Source: Ciona savignyi
Lineage: Eukaryota > Chordata > Ascidiacea > Phlebobranchia > Cionidae
Assembly (NCBI GenBank): GCA_000149265.1
Contig: CH002580.1
Coordinates: 207,295-271,294 of the forward strand
Length of the DNA: 64,000 nt
Reading direction: 5' to 3'
The notes under the pieces are model-generated. The model ran no database searches. It was not told the DNA's origin and worked only from the letters and a program-made list of their open reading frames with translations. The first letter of the stretch is position 1; each line of letters starts with the position of its first letter. Positions 25,178 through 37,325 of this stretch are shown piece by piece. Position numbers and translations under genes: made by a program.

Positions 25178-28100
25178 TTATTCGGGGCATGTTGCAGCAA
25201 CGTTTCCGTTCTCACAACATGTTCTGCCAGGTGCAATATAAGGAATAGTGCCACAGCACAGACGTCTTCCGCCTAAATATTTGTAAAATAAGTGCTTTAA
25301 ATATACAATCAGTAATTAACACAATTTGACACGTTTTTTAAGTTGCAAGGTTTGCAATAAATGTTATTTTGAAGCATAAAAAATAATTGATTGATACTCA
25401 TATCTAGATGAATGTTGAAGTAAAACGTATAATAAAATAAATTGTTTGCCAGTAGTGCGCATTTTTGGCCTACCTATTGATATTAGTGTTTTGTCGGTAC
25501 CACCCACAAAAGCCAATCAGATTTGGAACATTTTCATAAATTACCTAATCAATATAACAGTAAAAGCATAAACTACAACTCATTCAAATTCGGACACAAC
25601 TATATATATGTCTAAGAATTATACATTACTTTGTAAACCCGGAAGCTTTCCCAATTACTTCAACACTTACCGATCGGAAGAAGGGAGTTACCACAGCAGG
25701 AATGCGTACGTGATCTGTAAGGTCGATTTCCACAACATGCATCTGGTGTAATTTTTTCTCTGCCGGCAGGACGGCCTGGACCATCTGTGACGTATGCAAG
25801 ATAAAATTAGAAACGACGTGTATAAGTAAAATTAAATTGGAATACTGGTGCACAATCAAGATATACTTTTTATAGATCCATGCTGGCTTTGTTTGATCAA
25901 GTAGAATAAATTCACATTTTCACTTTTTTATATAATTATGTTTATACCGGGCGAAGTTCCAAGCTCGAGATTAGAGTACTAATTATCTATTAAAATCCTT
26001 ATTACCTTTTCTTAAGCAGGCTAGTGGTACGCGTTCCTCCGTGTCTCTAGGTCCACTGGACGGATTCCGGCTTGACAAGATCGCTAGCTCCGGTCCCTCT
26101 AAGTTGTTTGTGACACACCGAGCATGGATGGAGTAAGCCGGGTTCCACGGGGCACCGGGTAAGAATATTCGCTAGGAATGACGAAATTAGAACAGGTTAG
26201 TCACGACAGGAAATAACAATTTAAATACCGTTTATACTTAGATGTTGTGGAATTGCTCGTACCCACTTTACACTGTTGTTATGACGTAGTATACGATAGA
26301 ATACTTATTCTTCATTACAAGTAAAAACCCGGGTGCCTCTACTGACGCATGCGCCGTTAACAATAAAAAATGTTGCTTTACATTTGGTTCAAAGCATGTA
26401 TGATAATTTCCTTGTTAACACGCAAGTGGCTTCGATCTCATCCCCTTCGTGCTGGCTGTCATATCAGAAAAGCAATGTCGACCGGCAAAGGACGGCAAAC
26501 AATAAATACCCCGAGTGGTTTAAATGAACACGGTAATGACATTGTGGATAAGTAGGATAACTACAACGGCATATTACACCCACCAGTAAGACCTTGTTAA
26601 ATAACACCAACCGAACTAACTTACATCAGTTATCTTTCCGAACACTGGGGTGACAGTGGTCCCATTCAAACCGGGGCTGTAAAATACTTTGACTCTTGGG
26701 CACCGACCAACGGTGGGCTCAGAGAAGATAATGTACAACCCGCCATCGCCTTGGGTTACCGAGTTTATGACTGGCTGTGGGGGAACTACGGAAAAATGGG
26801 CAGTAAATATTAAGTATTTGATTTCTTACTTTTAAAGGTGATTTTCTTATTGAAACAAAATCAATTATTTTAGTTATTTATTAAATAATTTAAATAAAAA
26901 TAAAATTTATTTTACTTAAATATTATGCATTACAAAATTCCGTTATTACACCTCCTTCACATTATACCTAGAAAGTAATAACAACAAAAAAACATAAGAC
27001 TAATTTAACAAATACCAGTAGATTGTATGGTCTGAGCTTGAAGTAGGCTCGGCACACCGTTAAGGATTGTGGTTATGTTGAACTTATAAGTAACCCCGGA
27101 TTCCAATCGTTGTAGTCGCACGTTGACCAGGGAATCAGGCGAATGGACAGTGATTAGTTCCGTCATCCGCTCTCCGCTTGTCGACTGAAGTTTACAAAAT
27201 ATTTTAAAACAAATAAACGTTAGATAACACTGTTATGCCAATAAGAAATCTTAAACAATAAAGCCAATTAACGTGCTTTCGTGTGGTATTTTTTGACCAG
27301 CTAATTCTTTTCCTACTGTTGGGTCTGGTGTGTTCAACAACCAGAAAGCCATGTGAGAACAACACTCAAGAATAAGTAATTGTTACACTTAACGCTTTAA
27401 AATAAAACATTTAATTTTACACTATTTTTATTTATTTTAACAATGTTTTTTGTACAAAATATTCCAGAGTGAAATAGCCACAACACTCGAGTGGTCATAG
27501 CGACGACGGGATGCTAAGAAAGCGTTTTAAATACCAAACTCGTTACCAGCACATCGGAGTATACGATTCTGTATTGTATTGCCTGGCCCTCTCTGAATTT
27601 GTGTGGCTGGTCCCAGCGAAGCTCCACCGAATCCGAAGTGAAGTTGGTGATTTGCAGCAAAAGCGGTGCGGAAGGAGCTGGTATGGTGGGTTAGTTATTT
27701 TGTAAATTCATAGGCTAACGGAATGCGGGTGGGTCATTTAATTGAATGTTTTTGTTTGAGTTGTTTGAGTATCATGCGTCCATAAAACATTGTTACACGG
27801 CTTGGTCATTTTGAATTTGGTGTGTACGGAGAACCGTACTTTTCTGGATTGATCTACCATCATTCTTTGGTTTCACTTACAAGTTTCTGCATTAACATTG
27901 AATATATATATTGTGGGTTATACCTTAAAAACGTTTTAAATCTAGCTTAGGGCCGATGATAACTCCATAAATATATATTGCATGTCGGAAGGCATTAAAC
28001 TATTAAACCTTTGATTAGTATGGCCATGTGTATAGCTAAAAATTTGCTCGCAAACTGGAACTTTAACTATCGAAGACAAAAAGAACGTTTAATTATAACT

Positions 28101-31100
28101 TACCGGTAGTGAAAGTAACAGTGTACGGTTCATTGCTGGGTACCCCTCCAGACATGGAGTAGACGTCAACAGTATATTCGGTACCGGGCTGAAGCCCAGT
28201 CACTGTATAAACGTCAAATCTAGAATGTATGGGATCTGGGCTTGGCGATCCAACTGTGCCGTGGTTTGGGTTGAACTCAAATGACCTTAAGACGGTGGTA
28301 AAACGTCAATTGTGCTGTACGCTCAGTAAAGAGAGATAGTTCTAACTATATGTATTAGAAGAACAGAGAGATAGTTCTAATTATATTTATTAGAAGAATA
28401 TAGCCTTTCGTTTCAAATATTGTGTATGGTGCATACACCATTGCGTTTAACGTTATTAACAAATTAAAACGATGCTTAGCTGATAGATAACAAATATAAA
28501 TAAACGTAAATAAATGTCTTGCCTCAGAAACACATGCTAGTAGATTTCTATCCGGCCCGTTGGTCTAATGTCCGGCCCGTTGGTCTAACGGTTAAGTGCG
28601 TCGCCTTTCAATCGAAAGGTTGAAGGTGCGAAACTGGTCGTTAGCTAGCAGGTTGTGTCTTTGGGCAAGGCAATTTACGGACATTGCCTGAACCCAGCGG
28701 ATTAATGGGTTCTACCAAATTGAAGGAACGTGTCTATCATATACAACACACTGCAATAGTCCCGGTAACCCGACGATGGGCGCGAGGTGATCTGACGATA
28801 GCCCATGTGTTAACCCCCTTGGTTTTCCCATTCACGGGGATAAACATGAAGAATATCCTATCCTATTGTAAAACTCCGAGTTGGCGATATTTATATCTAT
28901 ACTAACTGGATACGTCTATGTAAGTTATTTTTGATACAAAGTTAAACAATTACTTACAGTTCTGGGTCATATATTCCTACTAGAGGTCCCAAGGTATGCA
29001 ACGTTGCGTGTGTTGTGCCAACGTCCTTCACTTCAACACTGAACGGCTTTTTCGGTGCTGCTCAGAAAAATCATCTTATTAAATTATTTTACAGTTTATT
29101 CAATACGATGTTGGTAAGGACTTTCCAATACGAAATTGCAATGAAAAATTATAAAAATGCAAAGGTCACAACGACCGAAAACAAAAATGAATATTAACTA
29201 GGACAAAGGCTGTCGCATTACCTATTACATTTGCTATAACATACACACCAGATTAAATGTAACAATCCCAGCATAAGCAATACTTTTGTACATGCATGTA
29301 TAAACGCATTGCTTATATATATACAATGGTATATATACTAATATAAGACAGTCATACTTACGAATTCTAGTTGAACTGGTTATCGGTTGGCTGTAAATGG
29401 CGTCGTAAGGTGGACCAGTTTTGGTTCGTATTGAAACGGTGTATTCCTCGCCTGTTAACAAGCATTTATTTAGTTTTTCGTTATTATATAGTGTCGCCGT
29501 GTAAAACAATATATTTTTGTCTCCGCGTTGAAAAAATGGCATATTTGTGAAAATTTGAAGCACTTATATAGAAACAGTGCGACAAGCAACAACAGCAACT
29601 CCACGAGTATGCCATATTCTTAAGGTATTTTCTTTTTTGCTCCAAGGGTTAAACATGGGTATTATACAAACCGGTTAAACCAGTTACCTCATAAACAAAG
29701 TCTACGTGTATTACATCGTATGACTTTTATATGTGTTTTATGAATTGACTGTGGTTGTGGTATTTTATACTATAAATGTAACCTGGCGGTGGCATGTCGA
29801 AGCTTTAAAGGGTAAGGTCAACGATAAAATATAATCAAGGTTTTCATTCAGAGTACAGAAATGGATTAAATTTGAGAACCTATTACATCTATATGTTTAA
29901 TTACCGTCTGAACGATGCTAGTTATAAGGATATAGTTTTGGATTGCTCAGGGTCCCTTATATAACGTTCAACTAATATGATCTGTACAATTGTTAATGCT
30001 TTGGTTTCTTGTTTAGAGCGTTTGTTCTTTTTAGATGTATTTTAGCTCTTACAAATGTAACTAAGAAAACGCCCATTGGGTTTAGTGTTTTTAATTCCGC
30101 CATGTGCCAACTTGTTAACAAAGACCCCCCTTAAGATTTACTATAAAATAGGTTTAACCTTTTATCAGCGTAATTTTTGACTGTATTTTTTGTTCAATTT
30201 CCCAGCTGCTAATTGAGTTTTTGTCAAAAATGCAGTGAAGGCAGATTGTAAATAAAACCCATGTGCTGAAAAAAGTTGATGAAGTAAAAGCCACATTAGA
30301 TAAAAAAAACACCTGGAATAACATTTAAAGGCTGCCATAGGAAGATCATCATAATTCAGGTTAAATGTGTTTATAGTATACCTGGAGTGAGGCCAGTGAA
30401 TATTCTACTAGTATCGTCTGCTTCTCCACTTAAACTCGATTGCGGGAACAGCATCACTCCTTCATTTGGCCGTATCTGTACATCGTACCCGGAAAGGGCT
30501 ACAAAAGTTGATTGGTCAGGTTTTCTTCATTTATTTTGCGTATTAGTATTTAGGCACGACTATATTTAAATGGTGCCAATGGTTGTTGATAAGAATTCTT
30601 AGTGCTACGCAATAATTAATCCTTCCCTTTTAATATATAAAGAGCGCGGTTGATTACTTAATATATGATAAATGTTGGATGAAAATGCGGGGATAATACT
30701 TCGTTGGGTCATTGTTGGATCCGTACCTGAATTTCCTGGAGCCGATTCCCAGTCAACTTGCAAACCAACCACGGCAACTGAATAAGTTCCTTCGAATTCA
30801 GCGAGCTGAATTGCTATGTTGATTTCATTGATGGGAACGAGGTTCAGTGCGCTAGGCATTTCTGGAACTGAAATACATAGCGGTGTTGACAGAGGACGGA
30901 AATCAGTTATATTCATCCGGAAAATGTTACAACACACACATGATTTTGATCAAGAGATATACTGCGTGCGCCTAGACAGACTGTTTAAACTACAAGAGTT
31001 ATTGTACTGTTTTATTATTCTTCCTGTAACACGACCCAAAATTATTCGATCGGAGCACCTTTAGGGAAAAAGTCGAATATCTTGTGGTGGGTAGCAAAAA

Positions 31101-34005
31101 CACACCACGGGATGGCGCAGAAGGGCAATAGCCTAAAGCTGATACAAAAACATATCATGTAAACGATAGTCTGGTCAAATTGTTGGTGCGACGATTCGTA
31201 TAAGACATGCCATTTTAAAACGATATTAATGACTAGCCCATAACGGGTTAAAAGCTATACAGAAAGAGCGGTTATTATGGGGTTAAACGGTGAACATGTT
31301 CGACTCGTATTGTATTTATTTTTGCACCTAGCGACAAACCTTTTGCAAATCGGTCGGGTAAAAATAGGACTAAGTATTATAGTTGAATAAAAAAACTTCC
31401 TGTTAAGCTACAGAATTACTTACCGCTCCAAACATGGAATCTTAACGGTGCTGATCGTCTTCCATCTTCAGTCACCCCGATAAGTTCAACGGAATACCGA
31501 ATTCCGGGTCTCAGTCCACTGAAAGTTCTACTCGTTTCGCTTGGCGTCTCTGGATCGTGGATTACTGCTCTTGGTGTGATCTACAGGACAGGATGAGACT
31601 TTTAATAGTTCATTGTCTTCGAAGGGGAAAGTTTACAAATTATTAATATATTTAATTGGGCCGGACTTTGATCCCACAGGTTTACTTATTTGTCCAGGTC
31701 AGAATTATGAGATACTCCGTATATTAGTCAGCCACATTAATCGTTTGAGCTTTAGGCCACGCTTGACCACAGTGGTATTTTCTAATACCCTACAATACTA
31801 TAATTTAACCAAATCCGACACGGTACTCTCTAATTTTATACCACCAATTTTGCGGTGCGGTAAATTTCTTTTTTGTTGCAGTGTATCCGTGGTTTTTGAT
31901 GTGGTATGACACTTCTGTGACCACCACAATAGCTTTCAATATAAGCCCTAAAAACTAGCCAGATTGATTTGCTACATTTTAGAAGCACATACAATGTCGG
32001 TGTCCCTTTTATTTGTCAGAATTGGGCGCATAAGATGTAATCGTATAAGTGATAATTATAAGAAACAGCATGATTTAAAATGTATAATATTATAAAGCAA
32101 ATATAAGTTGTTTAAAAATAATTTTATGGTCACGTTACGGTTGCCTTTAAAGGTAGTTTTGTTCACTTATTGGTCGGTTGGAGCCGCGATCTTGATTGAC
32201 ACCTAAATAATAGCCTTGATTGTCACGTTAATAATGCCTTGGCCTGCTTGGGTTAAAGTGGCCAAATGTGACGTGAAGATGATGTATTGCCGAAATCGCA
32301 ACACTTAATTATCATTAAAAGCCCTAGGGCAATGTATGAAACATTCCACCATATAAAGTAGCCCGAAATGGATCGGACTGAATTTCAAACACGATATCGT
32401 AACACGTCATAGAAACATTTAACTTTTGGCATTTAATTAAGACATAATCTTGGATCAATTGTAGTGTTTACGTTTAACTATTGACCCTATATCAAATTAT
32501 TTTACCTGAGACACTTTACTGGTCAATCTTGTGAAAGTTATAGGTCTCCTAGACAAATTTAACCAAAGTCAGTCCAAATTCACTATACGTCTTAAACGAA
32601 CCGTGTGATCAAAAGTAAATGTTAACATTAAGTTAACTTGTTTTTGCCTTTAAACCGTCCCAAGCAGTTTTATCTGTTAGCTTCTTGCGGCTTTTTTTAT
32701 TGTAACGTCACTTTATTATTCGGTTATTTGGAATATAGTGCCATACTTCTTACTCCTTTAGTAATCTGTTGTTAATTTCTAGACCACATTATGCTTAATT
32801 GGATTGTTGTGGATTTTGCGGGGAGCGATTATGTGAACCGATTTACACGTATTTTGCGGAGGACGTATGGTCAATGATCTTTATGAGAGTTACCGCCCAG
32901 TTTTTCATTAATATTCTATTAATAATTAATTAACAGTATAGGCTTTCGTAGAGAAACACAAGTTTTTTGGGGGTCACTGAAATAAACAATTGCATTCATA
33001 TAATAAGACAAACTATGTTTTCCGTGGGTGTAAAGTGTAGGTTATAGGACACAGTGGCCATATGTCAGACTGGTGACTATTTCGACCTAGACAATATTCT
33101 GCGTCTCTGTGAACATATCTTAATGACCAAACAGGGTGTTCAAAATTAAATTATAATAAATAATGAACACATTGCAACATCTACAGCAATCGGAGCGATC
33201 TAAGTTTCCCTATTGACATTTTCCCACTTCAGACATAATATTGTATATCCTATCCTGTTACAAGTAGTGCTTCAACATTGTCCACACTATTAAATTGGTG
33301 GATAAATTTAGTGTATTGATAAAAAGTATTTTATTCTGATTACGACTTACACGCAGTCAGAGAAATGTACACATTCCAGATATGTTATGTAACGAGACAT
33401 GGCGCAAAATAAATTGACTAGTAAAAATGTTACATACAATAACCCAAATTTGTCACCTTAACGTTAAACGACGAGTAAGTGACAGTAGCAGGTTGCCGCC
33501 ATTCCACGCGCACAACGGTATTGGTTCTGAGAGGAACTCTCAGAGCAATAGGAGTAGGGAGCATTTGGCCTAAACCTGTAAAAATAAAACTTCCCGTTTA
33601 ATATTTATTTCGGAACCTTTACATACTTTGGAGTATTTTAATTTGTGTGATGCTTAATACAGTAGACTACAGTGTTTTGTCGATTTAAACCTGCGTCATT
33701 TATTAGATGGTTTTAATGTGTTAGATGTATTTTTTCCCGGTAGATAACACCGACGAACAGTGCACCTAGTACTGTAGCCTTGTAATATACAGGTTGTTTT
33801 CCGATCGCCACCCAGATCAATGTTTTCTCCCTGGGTGGGGCGTTTAACGGGAGTTTTTTACTGCAAAATCTTCGTCAACCCAATTAGGGAATGCTGTGAC
33901 GAATTTCTAAGTTCGATCTATGTAAGCCCACAACCGAAAAAATAGTAAAAACTTACCCAAAGTAGCCATAAGCAATACTACAGCAAGCGATGTCGTCACA
34001 CCCAT
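25178..34005 (-). CDS. Secreted FN3-galaxin protein A, 14 exons, 596 aa
   Basis: No named orthologue recognised. Exons (- strand): 34005-33957, 33575-33457, 31580-31424, 30867-30727, 30498-30382, 29451-29362, 29057-28958, 28285-28104, 27677-27547, 27184-27016, 26785-26625, 26171-26006, 25784-25671, 25272-25178. All are GT-AG and phases chain without conflict (1791 nt). Residues 1-16 are a signal peptide (MGVTTSLAVVLLMATL). FN3 domains: ~17-108 (VEWRQP, GLRPGIRYSVEL), 109-224 (GLTPGEEYTVSI), 225-318 (GLQPGTEYTVDV), 319-418 (VELRWDQP) and 419-527. Residues 528-596 hold two galaxin-like repeats (CCGNRPYRSRTHSCCGN; CCGTIPYIAPGRTCCENG), as in coral galaxins. Every domain-border intron is phase 1, the pattern of shuffled extracellular modules. 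No transmembrane helix is seen, so it is probably extracellular. The 1.9-kb intron 2 (31,581-33,456) and the other introns hold nothing I recognise except a SINE and a 35-bp duplication in intron 7. Confidence 0.88.
28331..28400 (+). repeat. 35-bp tandem duplication in gene A intron 7
   Basis: Two adjacent units (28331-28365, 28366-28400) share GAGAGATAGTTCTAA and TATTAGAAGAA and differ at a few bases. Gene B lacks this in the matching intron. Confidence 0.8.
28551..28830 (+). mobile_element. tRNA-derived SINE in gene A intron 7
   Basis: The head resembles a tRNA: A-box-like TGGTCTAACGG at ~28580, an anticodon-arm-like CCTTTCAATCGAAAGG, and a weak B box GGTGCGAAACT near 28625. It is followed by a GGGCAAGGCAATTTACGG / GGATTAATGGG body typical of invertebrate tRNA SINEs. 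The first 20 bp are duplicated (28551-28570 and 28571-28590). The 3' limit is uncertain. It is absent from the equivalent intron of gene B. Confidence 0.6.
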
Positions 34006-37000
34006 TGTGTATCGTTTCGGATTCAGGTGTGTTTTAAACCTTTGCTTAACACTATTTTTCTTATATCTAATGATGAAAGCAGGTTAAACGACTGGATCAT
34101 CAAGTGTCTATAAATAAAACTTAACACACCACTGTCGTTTATTTGCACCACACATTTATGTTTCGCTAAATAATATATTATTACATATTAAATTTTAAAA
34201 AGCAAATAAAATTTAACTATGATTCAACTTTCCAGTACCGACTTTCCAAAACTTTGTACATATCTTGAATAAACACTTTTTAGGGCGCTTATGAGCACAA
34301 CTGATTATATCGCAATACCCAGCCAATCAGTTTTGTAGATTCTATCACGGACGTGCTACTTAGGAAACGGACTTGTTGTTTTGTCACGAGTTAAGCCTTT
34401 GAAAACTAATTATTATCCAACACTCGAATTTTATACTAAACAACTAAATCTCATAATGCTAATCAAGCCATCGCCCCTCAATAACCTGTCTATGATTGCG
34501 TATCAACATAAACTGTTTCCACAATCGAAGTCTTACTTAACCTCAGCTATGGAAACCGTTGTCTGACGCAATGTTAACGCTAACGCGTATTAACATTACC
34601 CACGATTTTTTCAGCCTTGAATAAATAGCTTCGGGCACTGTACTCCAGTAATTCTAGAGATGCAATTACGCATTGTACCGAATCATGTTGGTTATCTCGA
34701 ATCTGACGTCTTGCCCGCGGGGGACTTAAGCGCATTGATGTCACTTATGATTTACAACGTGAAGAATACGACCTATTTGAAATAAAATCGTTGAAAATAA
34801 AATAAAATTGACTGCAATCTTTAAATGAAATTAATACAACCAAAGAGGTTATAAATAAAATTAATTACAATTCAATAAATCCTTCGGGACGCTGCACAAA
34901 TTATAATACATTTTTCGTTTATTCCGTATTTACTATTTATTTGATTTTCATAGCAACTGACACTCCTTTATTGTAACGGATAACGACGCATTAATAAAGT
35001 TAATATTAAATTCCATTAATATACATCATGTCTTTACATTTGACGTTTCCAAACTAGAACTTGTATACCAATGTTTATCAAACCCGGGTTTTACACAGTA
35101 CACGATATAGACCATTTAAATGTATTAGAATTAGAATGACAAACAAATTATCAGCTAAACGATAAAGGTTTGTTCCCAAATACTAATTAAATAGTCACAT
35201 ACCTCTCATTTGAACGGAAAGTATATTAGGTCAACTATTATGTTAGGTCAAGACATTTTGAGTTTATAATTATGTATTAGACTGGTACTTTATAAATAAT
35301 ATGTAGCTGTACGAGGACAATGGTGTCTTCAGCGGCCAAACACGAGATTTAAATTATAGCTTTATTTCCAAATCAATAATACAATTATTATTACAATTTA
35401 TTGTGACCATTTAAAATGATTTTGTATATACGTACGTGTGGTTTTGCAGTACATGTACCACAGTATATTACACATAAAGCTGTCCTAAGTTGTTGGCAGA
35501 TTCCTAAGAACAAGTTTAAATCTAGCTTAATTTGTAATCTTATTTATCGAATGCTTTATGCGTATTAAGTTAAATATTTTAAATGCCATGGCGCCAGTAA
35601 GGCCATCACGATTTATCATTACATTGTCGATGGTAATTTTACAACCTTAGACGATAAAGCTTATCGGTTTAATGTCCTACAGTGGCATAAATAGCAATGA
35701 TCTAGTGGTCTTTGTTTTAAAGGGTTCTATTAAGCAAATGTGTAAATCTAAACGAACATAATTTACAGTGTACACTTATACCATTTGGTAAGATAATTTC
35801 GCTATTACACCAGGTAGAGTTTTTACACTTTTTGTATCTGCGACACGCTTATGACAGTCATGCTGTGTCGTCAGCACTTCGACATAAACCGGCTGTGCAA
35901 TCGGAATAAATCTTTCAGTAATGCTAACTTCAGTAAATTTAATTTCATGCCTAAACGCGGATTGAAAGCTTTGCGAATTACCGATTTTTTGATTCTAAGG
36001 ATTTTGGGATGACTGGTTGTATTCCGTTGGGCTATTTATTACAATTCATATTCAGGCACAATAAGGCCTTTGTAGCGTATTAATGAATTAAGTAGAATAA
36101 CGTTTTCGGGAAACTACAGTGGTTTTAATGAATCCAGGAAGGCTAATTACCTTCAGGTACTCCAGGGAGTTAGGAAGTTTCTACATACATCAAACATTAA
36201 ATGTTAGTTTCTATACATACAATAACCACGTTGTCCAACAAACAGAAACGTTTTAAACCAATTAATTAACTGCTTGAAAATGTCGCAAGTGCATGCCTGT
36301 CTCAATCACGTATCACAAATCGTAGTTGTTTGGGTGATTCCCTGCTTCCCCCAGTTATTCCCCAAAGTTATTTCCCAAATCTAAAACACCATAGATTAAC
36401 GGACTAACGATCCACCAAATATGATGTCATTCTTGTCATGTGCTATGCTCAAAAAAATCCTAAAAAAACGGTTTGGTTTTCATAAACCCAGGGGAATTTT
36501 CGTGCGCATATCACCTAAAATATTGTGCATATAGTTCATATTCTATAGCTTCCTTAAGTTTTAATGAGATTCTCGTAGCCTACTGGTAAATGTTGGGGCA
36601 ATTGACATGCCTGTCATGCGTTTGACAAAAAAACGCACAAACAATTTGTGCTCTTTTTTCAAAAGAAGCCCATAATAACAGCATGAAATAAATCCAACGT
36701 AATAACCAACCTTTGATGTAACTTACTTTAACAAACGTTCATCATTTAGCTCATTAATTATTATTAATGGGTGGAAAAATATTATTGTTTTGGTCCGGTT
36801 TATTTTCTCTTTTTTCGTCAAACGGGGAAGTCTTGTGCGCCTGACACTTTTATTATGGTAGCTAACATGACCTACATATACACGAATACACTATGATGGG
36901 TTTTATCCCGACGAAAATTCATAGACTTACGAAATACTATTCTGTCAGATATTGGTCAATTAATCAAAAATGTTGAAAACGTACTTATTTTTTTACTTAA

Positions 37001-37325
37001 AAAATCCTTAAAATTAGTAACCATATTGTCATCAAATGCATTAAGGGATGTCTTGTCCGTTCGAAATCAACTATAGGAGTTATTAAATCTTACTAAAACT
37101 CTTAAATTGTTTAATAGTTTCACATTTTAATAGCTTGTGTTTGTTAGGCGAAAGGTAGTATATGAAATACTGCTGTTAGCTTATCTCCTGTACCCTTGAA
37201 GAAAACAATTAACAGACGTTGCCTTATACCAGTGGTCCAATGGATTAAACAATAAATAACTCCCGTAATCTAACGGTTAGTACTAGATAATAACCCCATT
37301 GCTTCGATGTTTATTTAAAGTTGAA
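34006..37325. other. Intergenic DNA between FN3-galaxin genes A and B
   Basis: Serves as upstream DNA of gene A and downstream DNA of gene B, both on the - strand. A TATA-like TTTATTTATAG lies ~105 bp upstream of the gene A start on the - strand. A reverse AATAAA at 37310-37315, 11 bp past the gene B stop, is its likely poly(A) signal. Otherwise AT-rich, with one diverged member of the dispersed ~337-bp family at ~36,440-36,690. Confidence 0.5.
36440..36690 (+). repeat. Diverged member of the ~337-bp dispersed repeat family
   Basis: Shares with the tandem array at 59-60.6 kb the order CGGTTTGGTTTT, AGGGGAATTTTCG, then GACATGCCTGTC.TGCGTTTGACAAA and a tail CAA..TGTG...TTTTTTCAAA...CCCATAAT. 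The last block matches the end of the array at 60,604-60,710 closely, so it marks a true repeat end. Confidence 0.6.

Noticed and set aside
28571-28640. Functional tRNA gene
   Set aside because: The anticodon arm is present, but the acceptor and T arms do not close and a SINE body follows.
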